From Stichopus chloronotus (lineage: Eukaryota > Echinodermata > Holothuroidea > Aspidochirotida > Stichopodidae), in NCBI GenBank assembly GCA_021234535.1, contig CM037843.1:21917911-21981910 (forward strand): a stretch of 64,000 nt of DNA. Direction: 5' to 3'. Under the pieces are notes generated by a model, which saw only the letters and a program-made list of their open reading frames with translations, ran no database searches and was not told the DNA's origin. Shown here one piece after another: positions 12,732 through 26,243 of the stretch (positions are counted from its first letter, which is position 1; the number at the start of each line of letters is the position of its first letter). Made by a program: the position numbers and the translations under genes.

Positions 12732-15685
12732 TTTGTTGACTTGTTTTCTTCTACTCCTCTGCAGCAAAGTCTGTTTCACGATGGTCTCCCTCCAATTTTT
12801 TTCTAGATGTTTGAACTCGTTACACTGGTACACAATGCATCCTCATCTTCACTTACTATCTGAGGAGACAGAGAGAAATTGGTACACAAAGGTATGAAAA
12901 GCGACCTGGATTTGGTAATGATTTTGTAACAAGACAAAAGTTTATTCTCTTTTGACTCAGGGCTGGTTTATGACCACACTGCACACCATTATTTTTGTCA
13001 ATACAGTAACTGATAAACATTCCCAATATACATTATTATTATTACTACTGTATTATTGAAATTCTTAATCCAAGATTAGAAAAGAAGGACAAAATCCGAG
13101 ATTTCAGGAACGACAGAATCCGGGATGTCAGGAACTAAAGAATCTATGTATGAAAATAATGAAGTTTGATATGCAAACAGATAGCATTGCTGAAATTTCA
13201 TGAAGAAGAACAAGTTACAATCTGATAAAAGCTAAAAGCAAATCCCATAAGACAAGCATCTTTGTCTGATGTCAGTGGATGTTGCAGAGGAAAATTTTAG
13301 CAAAGAAAGCTACATCTATTGTACTGATGTACATTCATTTGTGGAAAGTGCCCACCAAGATTTTTTCAACTCTTTACCATCAAAAATTAATAGGGAATGT
13401 TTGCCTTCTGTTACTTCACTTCATTATCATGAAATTACCCTAGAAAGTTATCCATTCAACCAAGACCCATGCAATGCCCAGGACTACCCCACGTGCTATC
13501 TTACATTTCATGAACTTTTTATCCATACACCAATCATTTAATTTTATCACGAAATCCCTGATTTGTGTGGTGGATTTATACAGTCAAGGAATCATTTAGG
13601 TCTCTTGACTTTCTGGTTAGTCTTCTTTTACTGTTTTAAAATGACAAGAAATGGAACCATATTAACGACTAATATTAAGGCTTGGTAACATTAGCTAGTT
13701 CAGTTACAGCACACTAACAAGTACTGCCTATTCTAAGTATGGCATGGGTGCATATATCTTCTACATATTGTACAATGGATCTACAGTGGCCAGTGTGATG
13801 CACATCATATGCCTACGTGTGGCCTGCTGAGAAGATGTGCCTCATACTTTTGTGTTTTTCTGTAGTTATTAAACACTGGCCAATAAAAAAAATGCATTAT
13901 TAAAGTCCACTTAAACGTGTGAATACAATGGAGCAGTCCTCTCTCCGCACACTGGATGCATGACCACTACAGGTAATAGGACTATGGAGCATATATACAC
14001 GTTGGTCATTAAAGCCTATTTACAAGTTGTTACAGTACTAGTTTCCACACGAATGAAGTCCCCATTCTATTTCTCAGTGACATAGCATCTCCATACAGTA
14101 TGGAGAAGCTATGTCACTGAGAAATGATGATACTGTACCTTAACACTTGTACTTCTGTCAACTGTGATGTAATTAGTTAGCCCAGAGATGATGGATGGAT
14201 CCTCATACTGTGAAAAACTGTGACGGAGAGAGGACAGGCAAAGAAACAAAAATAAGTGGCAGACACTTTAGAGTTAGAAATTTAGTAATTGCCTGAAGCT
14301 AGAAAATGAATTAGGGATCAATTTACATCTAAGGGATGCTGAAGCTACATAATTCCTGTCAGCACTGGTGCCGATATCGTGTGAATGCTGTGATAGTCGC
14401 AACAGAAATGATTAAGTATGTGCATTTCCTCAACAAGGCCCAATCACAAGCATGAAATAGAATGACCATTACAATACTGTAGCCAAAATATCTCTGCAAA
14501 ACATTGTTTAGAATCATGAGCACATGTACTTTAAGAACAAAATAGTTCTGAAATCTGGTACCATAATAAAAAAAAAAAATGGACATGCTGATCAGTCATG
14601 CTCTTCTAGTGGTATTTAAGTTAAAAAATTTTATCACAATACACCGAACCATCAAGTTTACTGAGGACTTGTCCTTCCAGGATGCCAGGAATGTTGGAAA
14701 CCATGTAAATCCTCACCAAGCAGTTCCAGATACCAGATGGTAATTATATAGAGTGTATCTCAGTGTTTGACTCTAAACTTCAGTACGGATGGATACAGGA
14801 TTGCATTCATCACGCAAACACCGCCATGTAACTCTGTACGGGCAATGTAACCGACACTGATTCTGACTGGTATAAAACCATTAATACAGCACCTACAAAA
14901 GGGAGAACGTGACACACACGCATGCCGCACTATATTATATAGTTGGCTTGAAAACATGCATGCATACGTGCACTGTGTGTATACAGCACCACAGTTTGTG
15001 TTGAATTGCACAGTGGAGGGGAGTACCAGCAAAAACCCACACAACCCAACCAAATCTGAGATATCTGACAAATCTCAACCCTGTTGCCTGCAATGACATT
15101 ATGACCATAAAAAAGAGGAACAACATGTAATTATCCAGAGGCAGAGCTTCACGAAGGGAATGGAATTTTCATTGTGGATGATGTGAATAAGATAAGCAAA
15201 ACGAAAAAAAAAAAAAAGAGGAATCTGGGAAGTGGAGATCTGAATTTTCCACTTTTTGACAGAGAAAATAAGAAAGGGGTGAGTCTACAATTCCCACTAG
15301 CAATTGACAAGTATTTATGACTATTATGAAACACAATGAAAAACAAGAAAAAAACAGAAAACAACATAAGACAACAAAGAAACATTCAATATTTTACGAA
15401 TAGCAGCATTCACAGTACAGTAGCTCTTGATCATTCATAGTCAAGTCATACATAAAGCATACCATTTAATGCACATTCACAGAGTGTACCTGCTCCACGA
15501 AAAAAAAATATCAATACTTTAGACATTATCAGTATTTTGTAGTCAGTATATCAATATTTTTATTTTGGACTTCCGACCCACCTTAAACTGTGGGCATCTG
15601 GAACAGAATCAAGAGGATGATACTCCTAGCTAGCTGCTTGCTTTACCTACTGACACAAATCAATGTTCTCATGTACATTAACAAA
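12732..15685. other. Upstream or 5'-UTR/intron sequence, no coding exon recognised
   Basis: The part next to 12731 would be 5' UTR of the synaptotagmin-like transcript if the start exon is right. Apart from the 55-nt palindrome at 14070 and TACAGTA words, nothing structured was found. Confidence 0.4.
14070..14124. repeat. 55-nt near-perfect palindrome
   Basis: Two 27-nt arms around a single central base. Left arm starts TTTCTCAGTGACATAGC, right arm ends GCTATGTCACTGAGAAA. The only mismatch is an A opposite an A in the middle of the arms. It would extrude as a cruciform or fold as a hairpin in either strand's RNA. Confidence 0.9.
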
Positions 15686-15689
15686 AGAA

Positions 15690-16475
15690 CAAGAGTGCAA
15701 AAATGCATTTAGGTTTCGATGACTTCATTATGAGCATTTCTATGAATCTGAACATGATGACTGACATGTACAGTATCATGTCTCAACATGCACAGCTGCA
15801 TACTAAAGTGATGCAACACGTACACATTACATATCGGTCCAAACTTCCCTCCTTGAGATAACATGTGTACAAAGTTTTCACAATTTGACCCCTGTTGACC
15901 CATGTGACCTTTGACCTCCACCAATATCAATAGGTTCTTTTACTCAATGTGACACACCTACACATTACATATGAGATATGCTCAAGCTTGCATCCTTAAG
16001 ATATCATGTTTACAAAGTTTTCAAAATGACCCCTGTTGACCCCAAATGACCTTTGAGATCCACCAAAAATATAACAATGCTGTCCAAGCTTCCCTGATAT
16101 TGTGTTTACAAGGTTTTCACAATATGAACCCTGTTGACCCCAAATGACCTGTAATCTCCACTGAAAACAATAGACTCCTTCTACTCCATGTGGTACATAT
16201 ACATATTAAATATGAAATTTGTCAAGGCTTCTCTTCTTGAAATATTGTGTTTACAAGTTTTTCACTATTTGACCCCTGTTGCCTCAAATGACCTTTGACT
16301 CCCACCAAAGCAATATTGATTCTTCTGCTCACTTACATTCTTGTGGTATCTTGTTTACGAGGTAGGGTGTCACAGACATACATACACACACACATGCACA
16401 CATACATACACAAACACATGTATGTATGATTACAAAGGTTACGATTACCATCAAAACAAAAAACAGATCAATGGA
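15690..16475 (+). repeat. Composite DR1-bearing repeat, complete head-units-tail copy
   Basis: Head 'tttcgatgacttcattatga' at about 15716, then the same 'gaacatgatgactgacatg..atcatgtctcaacatgcacagctgcat' block found at 9560, then four units with 'gacccctgttgaccc' and 'gagatatcatgtttacaaag', then a CA/ACATAC-rich tail (16375-16425) ending 'gattacaaaggttacgatta'. 15905-15917 is a perfect TGACCTTTGACCT. Head and tail both match the element at 8.25-10.3 kb, so this is a defined element rather than simple satellite. Confidence 0.85.
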
Positions 16476-19110
16476 TAAAATGGACAATGCAACAAAGCAC
16501 AATAGATAGGATGATTGGAGAAGCACCGTCAATTTCTAGTGAAGTTACTATTGAAACAAAAGTTGATCACCAGCTCAGATTTGTGGTCCAAATGCTCCGT
16601 GCTGTGTTTTGGACACTTTTTTGCACTAACATTCATTTAATGCTGCTAGGTTATGCAAATCAGGTGAAGTAATGAGGATGGATGTAAACTTTCAAATCAT
16701 GTTTTCAGCAGTATTTGACCAGCTTCTTGCAGGTCTCCACCACTTCTTTCATTTGTCACACTCTTTGATTAATTTATAAGCCCTGTATGCTTAAAAGTGG
16801 AAATGAATTGAATTTTATAATTGTGTGTTTTCAGCAGTAAAAACTGGCACAAGTAGTTGAAACCAGAAACACAGACTGAATAAGGTGTGTCCAATCTAAT
16901 CATTGCTACTTCTCCCAAACCATACTGTATTTTAAGACATGTTTTTACTAGAATTTTTTTCCATTAACTTAATGCTGTGAAAGGTGGCAAAACAGTCACG
17001 TTGGATTCAGATAGGCGGAGAGGCAGACTGAAATTAAAGTTCTTCCAAGCTTCCCTGTCCTCCCTAAACCATGTTTGGGGGGGTTGCATATTCTCAGTGC
17101 AGCTGATTTATTTCCTTCCAATTAATAATGGACTGTCCTTATAGTATTTGTTCACATGCATCAGTAAAGTGTCACTCCTAGAAAGAAGGTGAAAAGGAAT
17201 CTTTTAAGTAAAACAAGATTCTGACTAAGTGTACAGTATGTATCAAAGAAATCACTGCACTCCATTTCATATGCATGGACAGGACTACAGTACACTGCAG
17301 CATTAGTTGTCATTAATCATCTACAAAGATGGCTTTGTTTCTTATATAGAATTCCAAGTTTGGATACAGAAAGAATTTGGCTCATCTCTAATCATGACAG
17401 CAATATATTCTGTGAGATTATGCCCTGTCTTATTGGAAGTGGGGGGTGGGAGTAGATTTTCTTTTTCTACCTACAGTAGACCTATTTGGTCAGATCGATA
17501 TATTGCTTAGTCTAAAAGGTTCATATCCTTCATGTGCTAACACTTGAAGATCGTTTCAACAGCAGTGATTAACAGACTGACCCTTCTTGATTTCATTACT
17601 TTCATTGCAATATTCCAATTTTCCGTGCATAAAATAACAATTTGCAACCTTCTAACATTGACACTGATCAATGTACAGTACAACACACACAAATTATCAA
17701 ATGAATTATATGTGCAAAAGTTTGTTCCATGCATCTGTGATAATCTATGATATTGTTCAAGGCCAAACACAGTAGCTTGTTTACATTTAACTATACAACA
17801 GAGTTCTGTAAAAACATACATAGTACAGATCAGCTGTAGGAAGGAACAGCCGGCATATACCGACATGCCTTCATTATTAAGGTTTCCAAGGTTTTATTGT
17901 AAACAACTTTTGAGTGATAAAATTTAAATATGAGCACAAAAATATATAAGAATGCTATGCAAGAAAAGGTCACAGTGAAAGTCATCAACAAATTTATGCA
18001 TTTATTGACATGGTGTTACCGACTACATCTACTGTACTACTGTAAGCTGGGCACTAACTAGTGTGTACTGTACTAGCAAACCCACACATCATTTACTTCC
18101 CAGGGGTCCAACCGTATTTGTAATTATTTTCGTTACTAAAATCCTTGACTGGCTCCTGATGACTTGTACCCCATAACATGTTAGTTTAATAATTCTATAC
18201 GCATGGTCTCATGTGACCAGAATCATTGTAACACACGGTTGAGTTGAGGATGTTGTAGGAGCTAAATATTACAGTAGGTACAGTATTATCCTGTCAATCA
18301 TCTTGGGGAAAAAATGGATTATGTGGCTACTTAGTTTAAATTTTGTAGAACTTCCTCACTGGTAAAGTTTCCAATGAGCAATATAGTTAATATCTGAGTT
18401 AATATGGAGAAACCTTAGCAGCGATGTCTGTTTGAAATGAACCATTCCGGGCTACCTTTGTGGCACAGCAAAGCCCAGAATAATAATTCTTCTTCCTTTT
18501 GATCATAACACTGCCTGACATGCTTGAATCTTTGCTGTAATGTGATTCAAGCCAACACTGTCTGCAGTGGAACCATTAACAAGCTTTTCACCATTAACCA
18601 GATGGAAACATAAGAAAACATAGGAAACAACTAAATAACCTACCACACTAAGAACTACAGCAGGAATTCAAAAAGACTAAACACATATTTTACCTCTTCC
18701 AGAATGACAGTACACAGTACCAGGATGTAATGTTTTAATTTTGTAATTTCCAAGACAGGCTGACAATGTCATTAATTTCACATTTTTTGTTTGGTGGCCA
18801 CACCATTTTACTACCAAACGTTTTAAATTTTAAGTAAATGTATCAAGATCCAGAATTCTGGATTATTAATACAAAAGAAGTAAAAATATTTACAAGCAAC
18901 TGTAATTTGCAGACTTCCATCACTATAACCATTCAAGGCAACCGAAAGTAAACGATGACTGAAGCTGTACAGTATGTGGTGATCAACCCAGCTGTAAAAT
19001 GTGATATTCTGCACAACATCGATTGTTTGAGCGAGGAATCAAGGGATCAACTGATTATCAGATCGGACACCTGATTGGGGAACTGTCTACCACTGCCACA
19101 TTGTTAAACA
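16476..19110. other. No gene recognised
   Basis: AT-rich sequence with only short random frames. TACAGTA/TACTGTA words are dense (near 17231, 17284, 17471, 17673, 18029, 18062, 18271). Confidence 0.45.
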
Positions 19111-19129
19111 TCAGAAAAACGTCAGATGG

Positions 19130-19990
19130 ACCAGATTTAGCAAATCCAGTCTGCTGCCGATGTTCATCAACCTAAAAAGCGATTTGCGCTGGGGGACCTG
19201 AGTTGTAGGAATTAAGAAATACCCCATGAGGGCTATTTTCCAACAGAAAAGGTTTGAAAATACCTTGAGAATGTTGGGGGAAGGTGCTCTTTTATCATTA
19301 TTGGAGCTCTGTACAAAAACAAGATTTGGGGGTGGGGGACAGATGGAGGGCAAAAGAACTGTTGAGGGGAAAAAATTTTGCACCTGCAGAGAAATAGAGT
19401 CCAAAGTTTGAGCTTAGCGAGTGGGGGTCCCTGGTGGGGAAAAGCCTCCAAAGCTCTGGGGTCATACAGTGTAGGATATTTCTGGGTGAAAAAATAAATC
19501 TCAGGATAGGTATATTGTTGTTCGACCTGCAGCAGTAAATGCAAAGATTACAAACCATATAATTAGTTTGGCTATTATTCTTCAGTAAGTTGACAAGATG
19601 AAAACTCTGGACACCTCATGGAGTTTAGGAGAAAACCAGGGGGGGGGGGGGGGAATGGGGTGAAACACTGAAAGCTGTGAGATTCAAGCATATCTGCGGG
19701 TGAAAAATTAAGTCTCAGAATTAGTATACTTCAAACATGAAAGCTAACAACCCCTAGTGGGCTTCTGAGGCAAAACGTTAGGAGATCCTGGGGGCTCTCG
19801 GGTTTTAGCATACAGGCCTGTATCTCTGGGTGAAAAATTAAGTCTCATGGACTTCCTAAAAGAGAAAGGTAAATTTATGCAAAATTATGAACAGGGAATA
19901 GACATATATATGTATTTATCAGGCAACTTTGGTTAAGAGAGGTGGCAACTCGATGGACAAAGCCCCCATGCTCCCCTTTGCGCCACCACT
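19130..19990. repeat. Diverged unclassified repeat with three copies of a short motif
   Basis: A motif like 'ctgggtgaaaaattaagtct' occurs three times (about 19484, 19696, 19823), spaced about 210 and 130 bp, in a G-rich plus strand with phrases such as 'gggggacctgagttg' and 'tctcgggttttagcat'. The higher GC and repeated motif set it apart from neighbours. Similar wording ('caaagctccagcgagttctggggt') appears near 53935, suggesting an interspersed family. No coding potential recognised. Confidence 0.4.
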
Positions 19991-22960
19991 GTACTGTGTA
20001 CTGTATATGTAAACACTAGAATGTGTAAGGTGGAAAGTAAAAATTTTCAGAACAGTAGGTAGGGATGCTGTTACAGAATATTACCATTGCTTTTACAAAA
20101 AAGTCACAAAGATGCAATGATTCAAAAAAAATCTGGCAGCAATGACATAAACGTAGGGAATACTTTCAGTTTTTGACAAATGACAGAGACAGAAAGCTGG
20201 GCGTTGCCTGAAGAAATTTGATCTGCCTTGAATCTTGGGTGCAAGTTGTGAAATTTAACTACGGTACTGTAGGACAAGAACGGGAGGAGCTTCTGCTTCA
20301 TATCAACCAGTTATAAATGACTTTTCACAAATATGGTGGTGCTAATGCAAAAAAAAGTCATTCAATTTAAACAAAAATGGTAACAGATCTATCTTTAATA
20401 AACAGTAACATAAAAACAATACAGTCGTGAAACAGTTACGTATTTCTTTTTCAGAGACAAAAATGAAAAATTTTGTTAGATGCCGATAATATTGTGAGGC
20501 TACCTACTACATACGTGGGTGCACGAAAAAGAATTAATGTAAAGCGCTAAGATTAAACAGCATGTGAGTATTAACAGTATATTAGGCAGTGATACTGTGC
20601 ACAGAGCTAGTGTCAAGAATTGGCTACTTTGCTAAATATTTCAAGAGAATTCAGGCACTGCAGATGAGAGCAGCAATGTGGAAAATGCTGAGAAAAGAAT
20701 TTTATAATTGTTAAAAAAAAAATGCTAACATTTGATTATGTTAAGCTGCCATGTCTATACCGTAGTACTTACAGTACTGTGGTGTAATTACAAAATGAAT
20801 TGCACTTACACAAAAAATAATATCTTGATTATCGGCAAGTGAGTCCAAAATTTTTTTTTTTTTTTTTAATGTTGTCTGCATGTTCATTGACTTGTAGATT
20901 TGTGATAGATACTGTTGAAGTACAATACTGTCTACTTTTAAAACTATTCAAACTGGTACAGATCCAGTAAGACTAATGGAAATTTTATCTAGTTTTGGCT
21001 GAGCGCTTCGTAACTTGAAGATGATTGACACGCATTTAAGTTTAGAAAGACATCTGCTAGGTCTGTACATGCTACTTGACTTGTTATACATGATACTTGG
21101 CAGGCATTAGTCCATTTGAAACAATCTGAGTAATTCATTTTCATGCCTGTTGAATTATTTATTCTGTAAGCCTACATGAAGTCACTTCAGGAGAATCTAC
21201 GGTAATGGCTTGTTGATTTGCAGACGTTTAAAACTGCTAGGCAATTCTAGGGAAACAATTTCTAGTAATCTGCAAGCTCACCGATGCTTGATGGGTACCA
21301 GTTATTACGTCTTGGAAAATGGCTATATGTCTGTGTACTTGTCAGATTTGTCCATCCTGTCAAATGAAACAGCTTGGATTTAGCAACTGCTATCAATTGA
21401 TTCCTCTGTACAGACAGACATTTTAAAGACATGCTCAATCAAACAGCATACGATGGTAGTGAACACTACTTTTACACAAGTCCCCTTTCCTTTTTTTACT
21501 AGTATCTTCTGATTAAAACCACATCATTCACAGACATATCTTTGTTCTATACATTTAATCTCAATGAATAAAATTTGTAACATATATACTACTGCATGTA
21601 ACATTACAGATCAACTACTGTAGTAGTGTACTACAGTTAACTGTGTAGACCAATTAAAGTAAAGCATCGGTACAGTGCACCGGCATTCAACATATGGTAC
21701 CAAATTTAAGAAACCCAACCAAGCAAATCCCCCTGGTTCTCTGGTTTAATATACAGTGCTGTGTTTGACTGGTGAACCACATTCGTGTGTGTCTGCAGCA
21801 CAGCAGACTGCTGGAAATAAGCCAACAGACATCACGGCTATACTCATGCATGCGAGTGCAGCTGCAGTGTTGTGCTGTATCTGATATGTAACAGTGCAGG
21901 AGTTAAAATGCAGCAATAAAGAACTTGAATCCAGCTTGAGCGAAGGACACCACTCAAGCATTTTAAAAAAAAAATGGAGAAATCATATAGACACAAGATC
22001 ACCCCGTCGTCGTTATTTACTCGGTTCCAACAGTTTGTCTACACAAATGAGACAGTTGATAACTGACGTAAGTGATGAACATTTCAACAATTAGCACTAA
22101 CTTGGGAAAGTTGGGATATGTATTTCAACCTTATAAACTGTGCATGGTTGCATGTCTACAATCCTTGACAAAAACCCATGGGACAGTAACCCTGCTCCCC
22201 ATTTAATGGTGAAAATGTTTAAAATTGGAATACATTTTGATCATCAGGACAGTGTTGGTCTGGGGAAGGGATTTTGGAAGAAGAACAAATCTCTTTGCTA
22301 CATTGTGTGAAAGTGTACGTCCAATCATTTTTGTCAAGGATTGTGGCTTGGTTCATAAGAATGAAAGCTAAGAGGGAGACTATTTCAAGAGAGCAAGGAA
22401 AGGAAGAAGGTGGGACATAGTGAGCTACATAGCAAACTTGCCATGTGACATGAGTCTCATCTGGTCACATCTATGAATGCAAGAATGCATTGTGATTTTG
22501 ATGATGTTAACTTGATGTTAAGTAAAAGAAATAAGCTCAAATAAGTTTTTTCATTCAATGTGGATAGTAAAGGTATGTTCAGACCCCCCCCCAATACTTG
22601 CCAATTGTTCCAAAAAATAAATGAAAGAGAATGCATACCTCATTGGGATTCATGTATCTCAACCTATCTAAAATGAATTACTATTTTTTAAAGATTTTTT
22701 TTTTTCCATTAATTGAGGAATCACAAGCATGAGATCCTTACTTCATGGCTTGGTGCCGCATAGAAGACCCTTGAAGTGCATTTCCAAACTTCTGAGGGTT
22801 CAAAAAGCCAAACGTTTTCTGAACGTTCTGCATCAACCGACAGGTGGCACTCTACTTAGATAATGTAGTCCTGCCAGCACTCAGCCCCCCCCCCCTCCTC
22901 CAATTCTTTGTTGATCTGTGAACCTGATATCAATTCCTGGCTTAAGCCCTGACAAACATC
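19991..22960. other. No gene recognised
   Basis: AT-rich non-coding sequence. An imperfect palindromic run of TAC/GTA words lies around 21612-21640 (ctactgtagtagtgtactac). Long A or T runs occur (for example 20851). Confidence 0.4.
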
Positions 22961-23430
22961 ATAAAGTATGAGATCTGCTCATACTTACTTTTTGACATAC
23001 GGTAAATGAATTATTTTAGTTACCAAATCTTGCCCCCATAATGACCTTTTACCGCCATAAAAACAAGGTTTTCTTGCTGGTAACAGGCTGGCATCTTTCA
23101 CTCAACGTGCTGCACATACCTACTAATAATGATGTAGGTGTACGATTCCCTAAGCTTGGACCAGAGTTTGTCTTCTGGAGTTTCTGTATAAACTGACCCT
23201 TGCTAATGTAACTTCAGGTGACCTAATACCATCACCAAATACTTCATCCATCTAATTGTCCTTCATGCAGTTCAACTGCATTTCACAATCAGTTTCAGGT
23301 TTTTTTTTCTTGAGATATGGTTTTACAAGTTTTTGTAAATCACACTGCTTACATCAAATGAATTTTGGCCTCCACCATTATGGATGGCCTTTTTCTACTC
23401 ATAGAGGTACACCTATATAACTGTGCCAAC
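22960..23430 (+). repeat. Decayed copy of the composite DR1-bearing repeat
   Basis: Fragments of the unit are readable: 'agtatgagatctgctcatac', 'tgaccttttaccgccataaa', 'cttgagatatggttttacaa', 'ttttggcctccaccattatg'. No intact DR1 box remains. Confidence 0.55.
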
Positions 23431-26243
23431 AACAAAAAGGTTCCCAAAAATGTTACCATCAAAACCACACACTAGGAAACGTGTTGAATGCTCTCTCCCA
23501 ATTGCAAGGACCAAGGATAAGATGTACCTTCCATTGTACAAAATGTATGATAGTCTTAAATGCCTTCAGCATGCATCATGATTACTAGTCTGATTTCTGA
23601 TTTACAGGTACCATCAACAAGAAAACTTACTGCAAAGTATCGACCCTAAAAAACCAACTTGATCATGAAGATATTCAAGAAGCTTAGTTTACTTAGGCTT
23701 ACTATGCTGCAGCAGACAATAGTCTGAAGCAAACCCTCACATATATCCAAGATCAACTGGCACCCACAAGAGGCCAGATAATCTGGAACTGCCTGATGAA
23801 CAAAGTACCAGAAGCTCCCATAGATGCCAGTTGGATGCTATTTTACAAGCACGAAGACTAGCATGTAGGCCTGATAAATCGGACAATTGATTGATGTACT
23901 TGTCCATTTCGCTAAGTATGGTCACACAAGTCACATGCAAGGGTTGGAAATAAGCGGTCAATGGATGATTATTCACCCCAAAAATGTACAAAAATTATCC
24001 TTGACGATGAAAATATTAGCTGTTGTTATCAAAGTTAACTTCCCCATCCCCAGTTTTCTGAGAATGAGAATGAAAAGTTCATCAATGACAAACAGAATTC
24101 ATTCACTGAGAGTTCTGACCTTGCCTCCCCCCCCCCCCCCCCCCACTCACAAAAACACTAAACATTCAGCTTTAGGGCAGTTCCAAGCAAAACAGGACAT
24201 GACCCCAGAAATTTCAAATTCATCTAGATTCATTACAAATTTGCTATCAAACTGAAGCTAAGAATTTGAATTTTCACAATTTGGATGCAATCTTTTCTGT
24301 AGTTCAACTCATTCATCAAAATTTGCACATTTTATTAGTAATAACAATAATGACAAAATCATTGTCAGAAAATACTCAGAGATGCTGTGTTTTTCACATG
24401 GATAATCAACAAATTTAAAGATGTTATGAAACTTAGGTTGGTATGTATTAATATGACTCCAGAGAGTAACAAAATATTTTGGGAGTAAAATAATTTGCTG
24501 CAGTTCATTCACCTCAACTAAATTTACTGAAAATTTGTCACAGTATAATAGCGAATATTGATATTTTTCCAATAATGCTTTTAAAAAACAATAAATTTCA
24601 ACAAATCTTCTGTTTGCATATATAGAATACCAATACCTTCTAAACAAATGAAATTTTAGTTCATCTATTTCTCTCTAATTTATTATCAATAACTGTTTTT
24701 AAAATTTGGAGGTGCAAACCTACATTTCAAAGCATTGTTATGAGCGAGCTAATTGTTTAAGGATTAGCTGACTTTAAAATAATGTGCCGCAAATGACACT
24801 GACCTAAAATTGCGAATTATACAGGAATGACATACCTTTGAGTCAACTACACAGCTTATCTGCTTTAAAACTGGTGGGTCTTAAAATTTGCATTAAAAAA
24901 ATTTAAATATTTGCTTATTTCTTTAAATTCAAGTTTCCATCATATCTCCTTCTAATAACAGCTCCCTCTTTCAATCAGCATCTGAAATGATGCTTCATGT
25001 TCTATTGTTCTCTCAAGAACAGTCTTGCTTCAAGACAAGCAGAAATGCAACTCATGAAGTAGGAAAGTTTGCAACTATTTTAACATTGACGTGATGGAAC
25101 CAATTTATCATCTGGGTAATAAAAACAAAGGGTTTTATATGAGACACATTTACCGGACACTAAGCAACTGTTTGACCATAACAGTTACAATATTAGATGA
25201 AATACACCAAAAAACCTTACTTTCTTAAAAAGGTTGATAAAACATCCTCAATATCACTGTGTGGCTCAATGTATTTAACATTTAATTGGTATCATATAAC
25301 TTGACAACTTTTCTGCAAATTAAAAAGTTTGTTTTCGTTCTATTTTTGGAAGATCTGATTTACTAATTGCTATAAATTATGCAGCTGTGAGTCAAAAGTC
25401 TACTCTTATAATGCGACAAATTTCATGGAACACAGTGTACTAATGAATATGAAAAAATTCCATCCAAATCATCTGACAGCTCCAGACATTTTGCACAAGT
25501 TTAATTGAAAAGGATCAGCCTAAAATTTATCATCCTTTCTGAACATAGCAACTGAACCAAAGCATTTGGAATTATTGGGCAGCTTTAGTCAGTCTAGGCC
25601 ATAGGTAATGAGCCTAGACATGTGGAATAGATCCATTAAATTTGGTGCGACAAGTAGGTTCTGAAATCTACATGTCATGTAGAAATTATAGTAATGGGAA
25701 TATTGTCAGGGTCACTTCAAAATACTTCCAAAATGTTCAACCCTCCACACATGTATGTTAACAGTATCCAAGAATGTCTGAAAATGTCCAGTTTTGATGT
25801 GTAGTACGACCTTGACTGAAAACCATTGTACAGTAAGTACCTAGTTACTGCTTTAAGTGATGAGATAACTGCGCACATGGGGGTCTATAGCCAAGGTCAT
25901 GCTGCAGATAGTTGTTGGACGTTATCAGTTAGCCTAGTCCTGAAATTTGCCTAGGCTGTAGCATAATTAACTGCAACATCCTTCCTTCAACTATATTGTT
26001 TCAATTACATAGACTAATGTTAGGGTTTGTACAAATAGGCCTACAATCAACTAAAGCTACAGTCTGAAACTGCACAGTCGAATCGTTAATTTGCACTTTT
26101 CATTCAGTTACTGAGCCTAACAAACTGCAAGGTCCTATTTTGTGACCTAAGGATAAAGCAGATAGGCTTGGCTGTAGTAGGCCCTACGCTAAATGCATTT
26201 AAATCATTCCTGACGGATATTCGATACTTTCAATGTCTATACT
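23431..26243. other. No gene recognised
   Basis: AT-rich sequence, a C-run at about 24127-24144, and short random frames. No exon, RNA or mobile element recognised. Confidence 0.4.

Noticed and set aside
13269..13541. 90-codon plus-strand open frame
   Set aside because: Composition is ordinary, no domain pattern, no flanking splice sites of note; likely chance.
24127..24144. Long C and G runs (also near 31478, 39047, 51421, 53728, 62281)
   Set aside because: Simple homopolymers common in such genomes; no linked structure beyond possible MITE/SINE edges.
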